DNA from: Pseudodesulfovibrio thermohalotolerans | GTDB taxonomy: Bacteria > Desulfobacterota > Desulfovibrionia > Desulfovibrionales > Desulfovibrionaceae | Reading direction: 5' to 3' | NCBI RefSeq assembly: GCF_021353295.2 | Contig: NZ_CP120635.1 | Span: 2,497,501 to 2,561,500 of the forward strand | DNA: 64,000 bases | Shown here: positions 34,001 through 42,282 of the stretch, in pieces | How the letters are laid out: each line of letters opens with the position of its first letter | Numbering within the stretch: the stretch's first letter is position 1 | Notes under the pieces: model-generated | Seen by the model: the letters and a program-made list of their open reading frames with translations, nothing else | What the model was told of the DNA's origin: nothing | Database searches by the model: none | Position numbers and translations under genes: made by a program

Positions 34001-36280
34001 GCGTAGCTCTTCTGGGTTGTACATTGCGAGAATTCGTTGAAGAACGGCACCCAACTTTGTGCGTTCTTTTACGAACTCGTTGCCATGTATCCAACTTGTG
34101 TCTTGCAAGTCAGGATGTTCAAGGAAGTGAAGTGCTGATTTCGCGCAGCCTCTCACGCGCCAAAAAGAAAGCGTAAATGCCGCCAACCGTTCCTTGGCGT
34201 ATTTCTCGACCAGTGACGTAAATACGTCGATGTCGGGGTGGGATATCCAGGATGACCCCACTTTGCCCTTTGGGTCTCCTTCGTTGAGTCGATCCTGTAA
34301 GGCAGAATAGAAGGCGTAGCCGCGGATGTCATCGATGACTTTTTCCGAGTCTAAACCTTCGACCTGCAACCCGGATCTGTCATGGTAAACGGGTAGAGAA
34401 AGAGTCCGGACCGTTCGTCCATTCAAGTGTTGTTGAGCAAGCGACCACAACATGTCAGAGCGGCGCATAGGTCGGCCTTGAGTCAACAGACACGGGTTCG
34501 GGATATCTGTGAGGACTTCAGGATTGAAAATGAATGTGTTTCCGCCTCGCTGTAGCGGAGAGCCATCTGGCATACAATGTCCATTTTGTTCTTGCTGTAT
34601 GAGGGGACGGAAGAGCTGTTCTCCTGCTAAAATGCGTTCAAATCTCTTGGCCAATTGGGAAAAAACTTCGGCCACAGATTCCTCAGGGCGGGCGAAAGTG
34701 AAATTGAAGGGGGTTTCCAGACGATCCGTTTCAATTCTGGAGAGGTCATAATAGAAATCCCTTCGACCTTCAGCCAGTCGGGTGTTCATCCCAAGCGCGG
34801 GCGGAAGGAGCGCCTTGGAGGATAGCCGAGACCAGCGGCGTAGCGTGTGAACCAAGTCCACCATTTGTCCCCTTAGGCACGAGGCAAATGGTAGGGGAGG
34901 GGCTCCCGTATATGGGCCTATGCCAATATCAGTAACACCCTCTGCCTTTGCTCGAGCCAATGCTTGTACATAGGGTGGCTTCCATCGGATCGCCTCGCCC
35001 TGTTGTTGTGTGAGGGCCTCAAGGTGCATGTCATCGTCCAGAATCCACCCCACCGCTCCCGGTCGTCGGCATAACAGTGCGTATAGATAGGATTGGAGTA
35101 CGGTCCGAGCACGGGCTATCCCCATGCGCTCTCCTTGGGCGCATTCAGGGGCCTCTATCCTCCCTGCCTCGTGATCTTCTCGGATGATGTCTCTGGTCAT
35201 GGCATAGACGTTCAGACCCTTTGACCTCGTGCTTTTTACGAGTTCAACAAACGGTCGGGATATTTCCCAGCCAGCTCCGTTCTCGATCAAAAGGACATCA
35301 AGCCCCACCACTGCCGGGTCGCAGGACATAATATGTAGATCCTCCAAGAGGCGGGCCGCCGATCCAACCCTATTGGGGGCAACAATTACACCAACTGCCA
35401 AGGCGAGTTGGTGATCAACATGTAGCTCAGAGATATCTGCGAGGATAACTTCATTTGGGGTGGGCGAAGAGGGGGCTGTAGGTTCCCAAGAAAAATATCG
35501 AAGAGCCCTGTCGAGGAATCTTTGCTTCTGACCGTTTGTCATCTGAAGGGCGTATTTCTGGTAAAAGCATTCCAGTCCCTTTCGTTTTGCAGGGAGGTTC
35601 GGCGATGAAAGGCGAGGCCGGGTAGAGGATGCGTGGTGCCTAACCGTTGCTATCGGTTGATTAGCGTAGCAAATATCCGGCAATTCACACAGTCGAATGC
35701 ATAAATCGCGGTCAGTACAACTGGCGAGGTTTTCATCGAACAATCCAGCTTCGAGGATTGTGGATAGCCTAACGAAAAGGTTTGATCCCTGTATCCCTGG
35801 GTTTCCAGTTAAGAAATCATCCCGGCGGAGTGTTTCGGGAGGGACAACGATCCTTGGTTCTCTGCCCATTTCCTGGCGGATGAATGCGCTCGAAACCATA
35901 TCAGCCTGTGATTCAGAAGCTACCATAACGCATCTACGCAAGTGGTCAGGAGCCCATTCGTCATCATCATCCAAGATAGCTACAAAAACGAATCGGGGGT
36001 CTGAGCTTGTCCGCAGGATGTGGTCAAGGCCTGAATTCCAAGCGCCTGAAGCTCCAGGGGTACGACGATTTCGAAGCAACTCTATATGATCTGAGTGCTT
36101 GGTCTTAGCGATGGCTCGCTGTGTTTTGGGGTGGAACTTTACCTCAGAGTCGTCCACAACCACGATTCTGTCTGGTGTGAATGTTTGCGCAAAAATTGAA
36201 GGCAATGAACGGGTTACGAGAAGCTGCGGACGATTTGCAGTTGCAACAAGCGCCACAAGTTCAAATGGAAAGGTGCGCAT
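31076..36280 (-). CDS. Giant protein: four glycosyltransferase-like regions, kinase-like and methyltransferase domains
   Basis: A 1734-residue protein without signal peptide or membrane segments. Order: GT2 domain (1-260; VVVDDSE, ILDDDDEWAPDH near 104); a second GT-A-like region (285-700; GWILDDDMHLEA near 415); a protein-kinase-like domain (about 830-1000; GHGCEGVALTDGCKVFKVF, CRNIHPKNL near 923, IDYGSD as DFG equivalent); a SAM methyltransferase (1010-1220; VLDYGCGKGNILG near 1027); a third GT-like region (1235-1500; LLQVDSDLMVG near 1343); a GT2 domain (1530-1720; VTVDADDMLLSDR near 1597). GGAGG precedes the ATG. An IS replaced its last seven codons by one Leu and a stop. Kinase plus methyltransferase next to glycosyltransferases recalls O-antigen chain terminators (WbdD type); role unproven. 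Confidence 0.85.
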   Translation of the reverse strand: MRTFPFELVALVATANRPQLLVTRSLPSIFAQTFTPDRIVVVDDSEVKFHPKTQRAIAKTKHSDHIELLRNRRTPGASGAWNSGLDHILRTSSDPRFVFVAILDDDDEWAPDHLRRCVMVASESQADMVSSAFIRQEMGREPRIVVPPETLRRDDFLTGNPGIQGSNLFVRLSTILEAGLFDENLASCTDRDLCIRLCELPDICYANQPIATVRHHASSTRPRLSSPNLPAKRKGLECFYQKYALQMTNGQKQRFLDRALRYFSWEPTAPSSPTPNEVILADISELHVDHQLALAVGVIVAPNRVGSAARLLEDLHIMSCDPAVVGLDVLLIENGAGWEISRPFVELVKSTRSKGLNVYAMTRDIIREDHEAGRIEAPECAQGERMGIARARTVLQSYLYALLCRRPGAVGWILDDDMHLEALTQQQGEAIRWKPPYVQALARAKAEGVTDIGIGPYTGAPPLPFASCLRGQMVDLVHTLRRWSRLSSKALLPPALGMNTRLAEGRRDFYYDLSRIETDRLETPFNFTFARPEESVAEVFSQLAKRFERILAGEQLFRPLIQQEQNGHCMPDGSPLQRGGNTFIFNPEVLTDIPNPCLLTQGRPMRRSDMLWSLAQQHLNGRTVRTLSLPVYHDRSGLQVEGLDSEKVIDDIRGYAFYSALQDRLNEGDPKGKVGSSWISHPDIDVFTSLVEKYAKERLAAFTLSFWRVRGCAKSALHFLEHPDLQDTSWIHGNEFVKERTKLGAVLQRILAMYNPEELRRITQGIDALDSAHVESLLEELPQQCRAHRRRLKDITPLVSRIHSQRMQSAQDHVRRLLGINGHLRILGHGCEGVALTDGCKVFKVFDYWKSREARRQIKFLTSKVGAWTGTNGLYPLESLIKEDSIAILTYPYEDSTPYTGGNGPGLIDLLVECHENGIVCRNIHPKNLRNVDEKVRLIDYGSDIQQLHSESEFETMCRRAWLSWRYPHRNDLSEVMKAALTDKNLPELAGFEYFMEAVKQRIKSAIGYYDKIVEIVELSSPDRVLDYGCGKGNILGQLGRKGILGIGYDPDPCLRSIWESRWNEMAGHVQFLSESSSLNDMKFGTVICTRVLCALDDDAYTQAIRDLRRMTKTGGTVVVSVCDPEFINVRHTAEATKNLNRTISEKDGTLRWEKRLASGKTRIEFYRPRRKLIRDLALLGLTIVDEFEIPTIDMDRFEPASEVRVFVLKALPRLPEISVMIKCCAMEAATLEVQVQHLIRQLEGPRAFAERLLVVDERAEGFLRQYTSGNMRALKEACDRLLESGWIDKIVYSPQEKGGIVALNSRWFGLRTDATHAKTGPQTASTLSGFEECRTPYLLQVDSDLMVGRTDHTHDYLADMLQVFADNPTAATVALNICNAENKPYTSQNSNGPWRTEVRGAMIHMERFNALTPFPNAVTQGGLELTWYRAADQRMRFEMGCSWRGGDKRTFFIHPPNERKADTDAWLAILDRVEKGVIPSIQDGHVDLQGKLEDWFAPLRDETFIFILGGKDVTPGRFMRCLNSIIKQQREDWGCIVIDDASSPELAQYIQRSCSKYSNKISVFNIRKRRGLLANMIWAIRLACANPRSIIVTVDADDMLLSDRTLDQLHGAYQRGADLTVGSMLRTDKHVHYPIDFNDPRGNRGGNVWQHLRSFRKYLFDAVPESMFKLNGRYIDLATDWAYMLPMVELAKNPVHIRHSLYLYEPSGTGKGADTQRREDIIAQIVAKEPLNL

Positions 36281-36567
36281 CTACTCCTCCGGATGATAGA
36301 GAATGCTGATTATCCATCGTTCTTGTAAGGGAGTGACGACTGCAAACATTCGCAAGCACGACGATCGGTCATCCCCGATCCAGTGCTTTTTGGTGTCATC
36401 CGATAGGTACGATGTAGCGAAAATTTATATCAAGCCCATGAATTGATCAATCATTCCCTCATGAAATTGAAAACATTATGGGACAATGTGCCAGAGTTTA
36501 GTTATTCTTTTCCTGTCCGCTATGTGTCCGGTTCTAATGTCCCCCCCCCCTCCTTTTCAAAAAATCA
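36281..36567. other. Leader of the giant gene; no gene seen
   Basis: 287 bases, AT-richer than the core. It should contain the promoter of the minus-strand giant gene. A run of ten or more C lies at about 36541-36550. No open frame of interest. Confidence 0.5.
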
Positions 36568-36691
36568 CGTGTCACCCAAGTGTCATTTTCAGCGGCAACT
36601 ATGCATTTTGTGGTGAATATAGTGTTTTCAACCCATTGAAATAACATAGGTAAGCGACCTTCCGGTTGATTGTCTACGGTTCACGCCGTTA
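36568..36691 (+). repeat. Long direct repeat, copy 1, ending in tRNA-Glu sequence
   Basis: About 124 bases matching 46494-46620 with roughly 85-90 percent identity by eye, from CGTGTCACCCAAGTG to TTCACGCCGTTA. The last bases are the anticodon arm of a tRNA-Glu, so it appears to be the terminal arm of an element that inserts in tRNA-Glu. Confidence 0.85.
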
Positions 36692-36723
36692 ACAGGGGTT
36701 CAAATCCCCTTGGGGACGCCAAG
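36680..36723 (+). other. 3' fragment of a tRNA-Glu gene (attachment scar)
   Basis: TTCACGCCGTTAACAGGGG, a T arm (AGGGG-TTCAAAT-CCCCT) and TGGGGACGCCA give the anticodon (TTC) side, T arm, acceptor strand and CCA of tRNA-Glu. The 5' half is missing: the upstream bases belong to the repeat and cannot form the acceptor stem. It marks the right border of a former insertion into tRNA-Glu. Confidence 0.8.
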
Positions 36724-36731
36724 AGACAGAC

Positions 36732-36768
36732 AAACGGGTTGCGGTACATACCGCAACCCGTTTTTCAT
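36732..36768 (+). terminator. Terminator after the tRNA-Glu fragment
   Basis: A 12-bp stem AACGGGTTGCGG with its complement, a 6-base loop and TTTTTC. As after the other tRNA genes here, it lies just past the tRNA end. Confidence 0.8.
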
Positions 36769-36787
36769 TGTCCGAAGATGGACATGA

Positions 36788-36825
36788 GAAAGCCCCGGAG
36801 GTGAAAACCGCCGGGGCTTTCTTAT
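36788..36825. terminator. Second hairpin terminator
   Basis: An 11-bp stem GAAAGCCCCGG (36788-36798 with 36811-36821). Confidence 0.6.
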
Positions 36826-36919
36826 GCGGCCCCATGTCAAGGACTCCCTATTTACTCGATTTCCCTATTTCTTAGGCCAGACTCCACCCTCACCATAACG
36901 GCTATTGGTTTGTATTCCT

Positions 36920-37030
36920 TTTCTTATTCGTGCTCTACGGCACCAAGTACCTATTCGGTACGTAAATCAGTTTAAGATCGCCATTTCTATTTTCGTGGTC
37001 TACGCCACCAAAGCCCCGCCGCGATCTTTG
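36920..37030 (-). ncRNA. Structured region after the IS110 transposase, candidate bridge RNA
   Basis: On the minus strand an 8-bp stem (37028-37021 with 36981-36974) encloses a hairpin with stem GTGG/CCAC. Then come a hairpin GTACC-N5-GGTAC (36947-36961) and a hairpin GTGC/GCAC (36930-36943). The two GTG hairpins share the same TCTACG loop while their stems differ by a compensating base-pair change. IS110-family elements make a non-coding bridge RNA from such flanks. The identification is an inference. Confidence 0.35.
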
Positions 37031-37031
37031 T

Positions 37032-38093
37032 TTACGACTGCGTTACAGGTAAGCTGAGCTTCCACAAAAGCGCGGCCAATTTACGAGCAAGCGCAGCTAT
37101 TGCTTTTTGTGCCACACCATGTCGGCTATAAATTCGGTTGTAGAACTCCCTGGCCCACTCATCTCGCTGCTTCCACACCCAAGCTGCTTCAATCAGTAAA
37201 CTTCGTAATCGCTTTTGACCGACCGGGCGAAGTGTTGCCTTACCCTTGCTGCCTCCACTTTGCCGCATCACTGGCGCAAGGCCCAGGTAAGCTGTCACCT
37301 CTTCGCTGCGATTGAAACGTTCCGGGCGGTAAACCTCTGCCGCAAAAGTCGTGGCCACGACTTCGCCAACGCCGGGAACGGACCTCATGGCGGCAATACG
37401 TCTTGCCTCGTCTTGTTCCCGGATGCTTATTCGCAAACGCTGATCCACTTTGCGTTGTGCACAAGCGAAGTACTCCAGTTCATCGAGCAAGCTTTCAAGA
37501 GTCTCTTTTGCCCCCGAAGGAAGTTCCACCTGATGAAGTGTGAGTATGGCAGCCTTGCTCCAATGGTCCAGATCGGCAGGCTCCTGCGCTCCAAGATAAA
37601 GAAGAAGTGAACGAATCCGTTGTTTAGCTCGACGAAGAGAGTCGGTGAGCTGATGCCTTCGACGCTCAAGAGCACGGAAGGCTTCAGCTTCAACGGAAGG
37701 AATGGCGATTGGTCTGATCAGGCCGGAGGCTGCCAGCTCTGCCAGTTTGCGGCAGTCCAGGCTGTCGGTCTTGTTGGTAGCGGTAATGGGGCGCGGGATT
37801 CGGCTTGGCGCAGCAACGACAACCGTAACACCTTCTGCTTCGAGGCTCCTGGCCAACTCAAAGCCAGTCGGTCCAGATTCATAGCAAACCGCGCCAACCT
37901 CAACAGGTAATGACATGACAAGCCGGGTGAGTGCTGTTGCATCAGCCGGACAAGTCCAGTCCTTCACGGCACCATCAGGTCTGAGCAAAGCCACGCTGAA
38001 ACTCAGCTTATGGACGTCCACTCCTATCCATACCTTCTCGCCGGAAAACGCTTCAACAAACCGATGAACAGATGATACTTTGAGCTTTGCCAT
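37032..38093 (-). CDS. IS110-family transposase (DEDD recombinase)
   Basis: A 353-residue protein with the RuvC-like N-terminal catalytic domain (WIGVDVHKLSFSVAL with the first Asp; NKTDSLDCRKLAELA with later acidic residues). A coiled region follows, then a C-terminal Tnp20-type domain: RSVPGVGEVVATTFAAEV, AYLGLAPVMRQSGGSKGK, with a serine in the conserved SGG. All family motifs are intact. The start codon and its ribosome site GGGAGG lie in the stem of a hairpin at 38090-38160. Confidence 0.93.
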   Translation of the reverse strand: MAKLKVSSVHRFVEAFSGEKVWIGVDVHKLSFSVALLRPDGAVKDWTCPADATALTRLVMSLPVEVGAVCYESGPTGFELARSLEAEGVTVVVAAPSRIPRPITATNKTDSLDCRKLAELAASGLIRPIAIPSVEAEAFRALERRRHQLTDSLRRAKQRIRSLLLYLGAQEPADLDHWSKAAILTLHQVELPSGAKETLESLLDELEYFACAQRKVDQRLRISIREQDEARRIAAMRSVPGVGEVVATTFAAEVYRPERFNRSEEVTAYLGLAPVMRQSGGSKGKATLRPVGQKRLRSLLIEAAWVWKQRDEWAREFYNRIYSRHGVAQKAIAALARKLAALLWKLSLPVTQS

Positions 38094-38160
38094 GTCGGCC
38101 TCCCTTGGGTTTGGGTTTCACTGGTACTGTTACCAGCAAAACTTGGGAGTGCCGACATGG
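38090..38160 (-). promoter_or_regulatory. Hairpin that encloses the IS110 start codon
   Basis: CCATGTCGGC (38090-38099) and CTCCC (38100-38104) pair with GCCGACATGG (38151-38160) and GGGAG (38145-38149). An inner hairpin CTGGTA-CTGT-TACCAG lies at 38121-38136. In RNA of the transposase strand the ATG and GGGAGG would be base-paired, which would limit translation of read-through transcripts. Confidence 0.6.
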
Positions 38161-38208
38161 TATTTCTCATGCTCTGTCCGTGCAACCAGGAACCTGGGAA
38201 CGCTTCTG

Positions 38209-38590
38209 CCCGGGAACATAGGTAACACTTTTACTATTCCTGCTTCGGCTCTGGGGGTCAGATCAGGCCCCCAGAGCCGTCCCTCTCCCCCCAGCAGGAC
38301 CGATCCGGCGTAAACATTCATGTCGTCATTTTGTTTTTCCAACAGCCCTACCGAGTAACCGCGCAACCCCTGGTTGATGTATCGCATTTTCCCGGCCCAC
38401 AGGATTTCTCCGCTGCGTTTGACACGCCTGACAACAACCTCCGCAGCATATTGAAAATCTGGAATAATAGGGGGACACCGCCGGGCGGACCGGGCGTATC
38501 GGCTGGCGGGCACGGCCACGCCAAACGCCTCGTGACGCGCCGAAGGTTGTAAATCATGCGCCAGGAGCGCATAAGCCGTGTCTGCTGGCG
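38209..38590 (-). pseudogene. C-terminal remnant of an IS481-type transposase
   Basis: The minus strand reads RHEAFGVAVPASRYARSARR, later EVVVRRVKRSGEILWAG and GYSVGLLEKQNDDMNVYAG, the C-terminal domain of IS481-like transposases. The usual end motif TGTTACCTATGTTCCC follows at 38227-38209. The catalytic core is missing. Confidence 0.65.
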
Positions 38591-38732
38591 CATGTTCCGG
38601 CCCTTGCGGAATTCTCGTTTAAAGAGTGCTCATCCGGGAAATCCCTTCGGCCCCGCGTCCGGCAAAGGGGTTTCCGTTGTCCACCCAAATGATGTCGGGC
38701 AGGACGAAACGCCGTCCTGGCGCAAGCGGGGT

Positions 38733-39095
38733 TATAGCAGAGCCGCTTCCCATTCGGCCTGCTTGAAACCGCTCAGGACAACGTCGCCGCTCACGAAAAG
38801 AGGCCGCTTGACGAGCACACCGTCCGTTTCCAGCCGCGCGGGCAACTCCTCGTCCGTATGGAGTCGATGGTCTCCTTCAAGCCGAGTCTCTTGTCTTTCT
38901 TGCCGTTGGTGTTGACGAACCGCTTCTTGTCCATACCGGCTCTTTTCTCCACGCCAGAAACTCCTCGCGGGTCGGCGTTTCCTTGACGATATGCCGGATA
39001 TCAAACTCCACGCCGTAATCCTCAAGCCAAGTCTTGGCTTTTCGCGACGTGGTTCAACGGGGGTCATGCACCAGAATCGGGGGCACGTTCTCTCC
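38733..39095 (-). pseudogene. ArsC/Spx-family thioredoxin-like protein, frameshifted
   Basis: Pieces of the arsenate-reductase-like family lie in changing frames: SRKAKTWLEDYGVEFDIRHI with a stop (TGA) in the active-site region, IVKETPTREEFLAW, KKRFVNTNGKKDKRLGLKE and LETDGVLVKRPLFVSGDVVL to GFKQAEWEAALL. At least two frameshifts are needed. A dead gene next to the aldehyde oxidoreductase module. Confidence 0.75.
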
Positions 39096-39293
39096 ATCCC
39101 TTAAAAAATGGTAAACGATTGGTTCACCGGACCGGCCGGCTCATATGCTCGAACGGTCCGGCGGAAGCCATGATCTCCCCCGTCATTTCTGTCCCTCCGG
39201 GTCCGGGGCAAGACTGTCCGGAAAGCCACGCAAGGAAAAGGGGGCCGGTCCCCGGACCGGCCCCCTGCGATGGGTTTTCAATATAACGAAAGA
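39096..39293. other. Intergenic region with the aldehyde oxidoreductase terminator
   Basis: No gene. A perfect 12-bp stem (39240-39251 with 39254-39265; GGGGGCCGGTCC) followed on the minus strand by TTTTCC ends the aldehyde oxidoreductase transcript. Confidence 0.75.
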
Positions 39294-42131
39294 TTAATGC
39301 GCAGGACCCACGACGGGATTACTGCGCAGCTCCTCCAGCTTCTCGTTCATCTCGCTGCCGAGGTAGTACCATTCATGCACGGGCAGTTTCTCGCCCCTCT
39401 CCAGCGCCTTGATGCCGTCGAGCACCTTATCCGAAGTGGCGGGCAGCTCAAAAATGCGCACACCCGTGGCGTTGTAGATGGCGTTGATGATGGAGACATG
39501 CGGCGAAGTCAGGGAGAGTTCGGCGCAACCGGCGGAACCGAACGGTCCCGAAGGACGCGGCGTTTCCAGATACTCCACCTCGATGTCGTCCGGGACGTCC
39601 TTGATGTAGGGGAAGCCCTGGGCCTTGAGGGTCACGTCCCGGGACGGATCGACAAAGTCTTCGGACAGAGCCAGTCCCACACCCTGGGCGAGGCCGCCGT
39701 AGACCTGTCCGTCCACGGCCAGCTTGTTGCCGATGACGCCGAAGTCGGCGGTCAGGGTCATCTTGAGCACCTTGGTCTTGCCCGTGGCGGCGTCCACCTC
39801 GACCTCGGACATGAATACCCCGTAGGTATGGGTCGGGTTGGGGTCGCCCTGCATGGTGTTGTAGTCGCACGCTTCGGAATAGCCCACCGTGGAGGCATTG
39901 CCCCGATATTTCACCGGAATGTTCTCGTCCACCATCTCCTGGTAGGTGCGGTAGGTGCCGTCGGGCTTGCGCATAGCGTCCATGAGCTTGTTCGCGCCGT
40001 CGATGGTCGCCTTGCCCGCCATATAGTGCGACCGGCTGCCCGCCGCCGCCCCGGTGAAGGGAGTGACGGCCGTGTCGTTCATGACGAGGCGGATATTTTC
40101 TGGCTTGAGACCCAGCGGCTCGAACGCCTTGTGCGCCAAGGCCATGGCGCCTGCGTCGGCCCCCTGCCCCATGTCGTGCCAGCCGCTATAGTGGGTGATG
40201 GACCCGTCGGAATTCAGCTCCACGTCGATCTCTGCCGTATCGTGGGCCGCGAAGGAGCAGTCGTACATGCCGAGCGAAATGCCCACGCCGCGACGCTTCT
40301 CCGGGGTATCCTCCTTCCTGGCCCGTTCCAGCGCGGCCTTGTACTTGGGCCGCATCATGTCGAGGAGCGTGGGGAAGGGATGCACGTCCATCTCGCAACC
40401 GGAAGTCATGGTCGTCCCGGGCCGGTAGGTGTTGATGTAACGGAACTCAAGGGGGTCCATGCCGATCTTCTCGGCCAACATGTCAGCCAGAGATTCGCTG
40501 GCCATGTACGATTGAGGCGAACCGAAGGCGCGGAAGGCCGTCCCCCAGGCGTGGTTGGACGCGCAGATGCGGCCCACTCCGCGAATATTCGGAATATACA
40601 GCCCCGCGCCGCACCAGCGGAACCCCTTTTCAATGAGCGGGTCGGATGTGCCGTCGTGATACGCTCCGTGGTCGAACAGGAAGTCGTATTCCATGGCCTG
40701 GAGATATCCCTTCTCGTCGGCGGCCAACCGGCAGTTGAAAAAGCCGGTGGAACGCTTGCCGCTGAAAAAGGACTGCTGGGCGTAATCCATGTGCAGGCAC
40801 ACGGGCTTGCCGGTGGCCTTGACCGCAGCAAGAAGCAGGGCCTCGGTGATGGGACTCATCTTGGAGCCGAAGCTGCCACCCGCCGGATTGAGGATCATCC
40901 TGATCCTGTCCGGATCGATGCCCACGGCGCCGGCGACCATCAACGGCACGGCCTGAAGGAACTGATGCTTGCACTGGACCACGAAGCCGCCGTCCGCGTC
41001 GGGATAGGCCAGCCCGACGTCGGGTTCGAGCACAAGGTGGGGCTGACGCTGCACGTAGAAGCCGCCCTCGACCACATGGGCCGCCTTTTCCATGATCCCG
41101 CCGGTCTCCCCGCCCTTGATGCAGGGCATCTCGCAATACAGGTTCGGGGTGCCGGGGTGGATTTCCACGGCGTCCTCGGCCACAGCTTCCAGCCCGTTCA
41201 TGTAGGCGTACAGCGGTTCGTACTCCACCTTGACCGCGTCGGCGGCGGCGCGGGCGTGAGCCTCGGTGTCCGCCGCGACGATGGCCAGCACGTCGCCGTA
41301 CTGGCATATCTTGGTGTCGGCCAGCAGGGCGCGCTCAAGCCCGTCACTCTTGTTGGTCGGGGAAAAAGTCAGCCCGTTGACCCGGTTGGTCCCTTCGATA
41401 TCCCTAGCTGTGAGCACGCGGTACACGCCCGGCATCTTCTCGGCCTCGGAGGTGTCCACGGAGAGCAGGTTGGCGTGGGATATCCGGGCATGGGCCAGCC
41501 CCAGGTGCAGCATGCCGTCGGGCAGCTTCATATTGATGTCCGCTCCGTAGTCGCACAGGCCGGTAACCTTGGCCAGCGCAGTGGGCTTGGGGCTTTTGGT
41601 GTTGTAGAGGGTCTGGCCTTCGGGGAGCTTGAAGGCCAGATCGTCCATAGAAATTTCACCGCGCAATACCCTGGCCGCGTCCATGACCGAATCCACCAGG
41701 GGCTTGTACCCCGTACAACGGCAGGCGTTGCGGTGCTTCTGGAACCAGTCGCGCACCTCCTCCCGGGTGGGATCGGGATTGGTGTCCAGCAGTCCCTTGG
41801 CGGAAACGATGAATCCGGGGGTGCAGATGCCGCACTGCGCGCCGCCATGCACCATCCAGGCGAGTTGCAGCGGATGCAGATGGCCGGGCGTCCCCACGCC
41901 TTCGATGGTCGTGACGAGGCTGTTCTCCGGCACCTTGTCCATCTTCTTGACGCAGGAGCGGATCACCTTGCCGTTCAGGATCACGGAACAGATGCCGCAC
42001 TGTCCAGCCTCGCAACCGACCTTGGTACCCGTCAACCCCAGCTTGCGCAGGGTATTGGCCAGGGTGTCCTCGGGGTCGAAGGTAATCATGCGATCAACGT
42101 TGTTGATATTCAGCACCATTTTTTTCAACAT
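39294..42131 (-). CDS. mop: Molybdenum aldehyde oxidoreductase, MOP type (xanthine oxidase family)
   Basis: Oxidises aldehydes to acids at a molybdopterin-cytosine-dinucleotide Mo site and passes electrons through two Fe2S2 clusters. The cysteines are at 40, 45, 48, 60 and 100, 103, 137, 139, the same numbers as in D. gigas MOP. The catalytic Glu is Glu871 in GPFGSAGCAE (Glu869 in D. gigas), and the C-terminal tail is about 36 residues longer. GGSFGSKMS and AFGSPQSYMASE bind the cofactor side. No FAD domain, as in MOP. A LysR-type palindrome lies 153 bases upstream. Confidence 0.95.
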   Translation of the reverse strand: MLKKMVLNINNVDRMITFDPEDTLANTLRKLGLTGTKVGCEAGQCGICSVILNGKVIRSCVKKMDKVPENSLVTTIEGVGTPGHLHPLQLAWMVHGGAQCGICTPGFIVSAKGLLDTNPDPTREEVRDWFQKHRNACRCTGYKPLVDSVMDAARVLRGEISMDDLAFKLPEGQTLYNTKSPKPTALAKVTGLCDYGADINMKLPDGMLHLGLAHARISHANLLSVDTSEAEKMPGVYRVLTARDIEGTNRVNGLTFSPTNKSDGLERALLADTKICQYGDVLAIVAADTEAHARAAADAVKVEYEPLYAYMNGLEAVAEDAVEIHPGTPNLYCEMPCIKGGETGGIMEKAAHVVEGGFYVQRQPHLVLEPDVGLAYPDADGGFVVQCKHQFLQAVPLMVAGAVGIDPDRIRMILNPAGGSFGSKMSPITEALLLAAVKATGKPVCLHMDYAQQSFFSGKRSTGFFNCRLAADEKGYLQAMEYDFLFDHGAYHDGTSDPLIEKGFRWCGAGLYIPNIRGVGRICASNHAWGTAFRAFGSPQSYMASESLADMLAEKIGMDPLEFRYINTYRPGTTMTSGCEMDVHPFPTLLDMMRPKYKAALERARKEDTPEKRRGVGISLGMYDCSFAAHDTAEIDVELNSDGSITHYSGWHDMGQGADAGAMALAHKAFEPLGLKPENIRLVMNDTAVTPFTGAAAGSRSHYMAGKATIDGANKLMDAMRKPDGTYRTYQEMVDENIPVKYRGNASTVGYSEACDYNTMQGDPNPTHTYGVFMSEVEVDAATGKTKVLKMTLTADFGVIGNKLAVDGQVYGGLAQGVGLALSEDFVDPSRDVTLKAQGFPYIKDVPDDIEVEYLETPRPSGPFGSAGCAELSLTSPHVSIINAIYNATGVRIFELPATSDKVLDGIKALERGEKLPVHEWYYLGSEMNEKLEELRSNPVVGPAH

Positions 42132-42282
42132 CAGCCAATTCCTCCATAGTGTTTGAATGCAACCGGCAGAGTGTCCGCAACATCACTTTCCGCCGGGGCT
42201 GGACCGGTCATGATCTCGGAACCATTAGGATACTGTAGGCAACAAAAGGGGCTTTCCGGAAATATCATTTAGCGGCCTCGCA

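Larger units (their letters stand above)
36900..38160 (-). mobile_element. IS110-family insertion sequence (ends approximate)
   Basis: One DEDD transposase gene with structured non-coding flanks on both sides and no terminal inverted repeats, as normal for this family. The exact ends cannot be fixed without a second copy or an empty site. Confidence 0.7.

Noticed and set aside
36680..36723. A functional tRNA-Glu
   Set aside because: Only the 3' half is present; the bases upstream cannot pair with the acceptor strand.
39270..42149. 959-codon open frame on the plus strand opposite the aldehyde oxidoreductase gene
   Set aside because: It mirrors a GC-rich conserved gene, has no family similarity and no ribosome site; long antisense frames are expected in such DNA.
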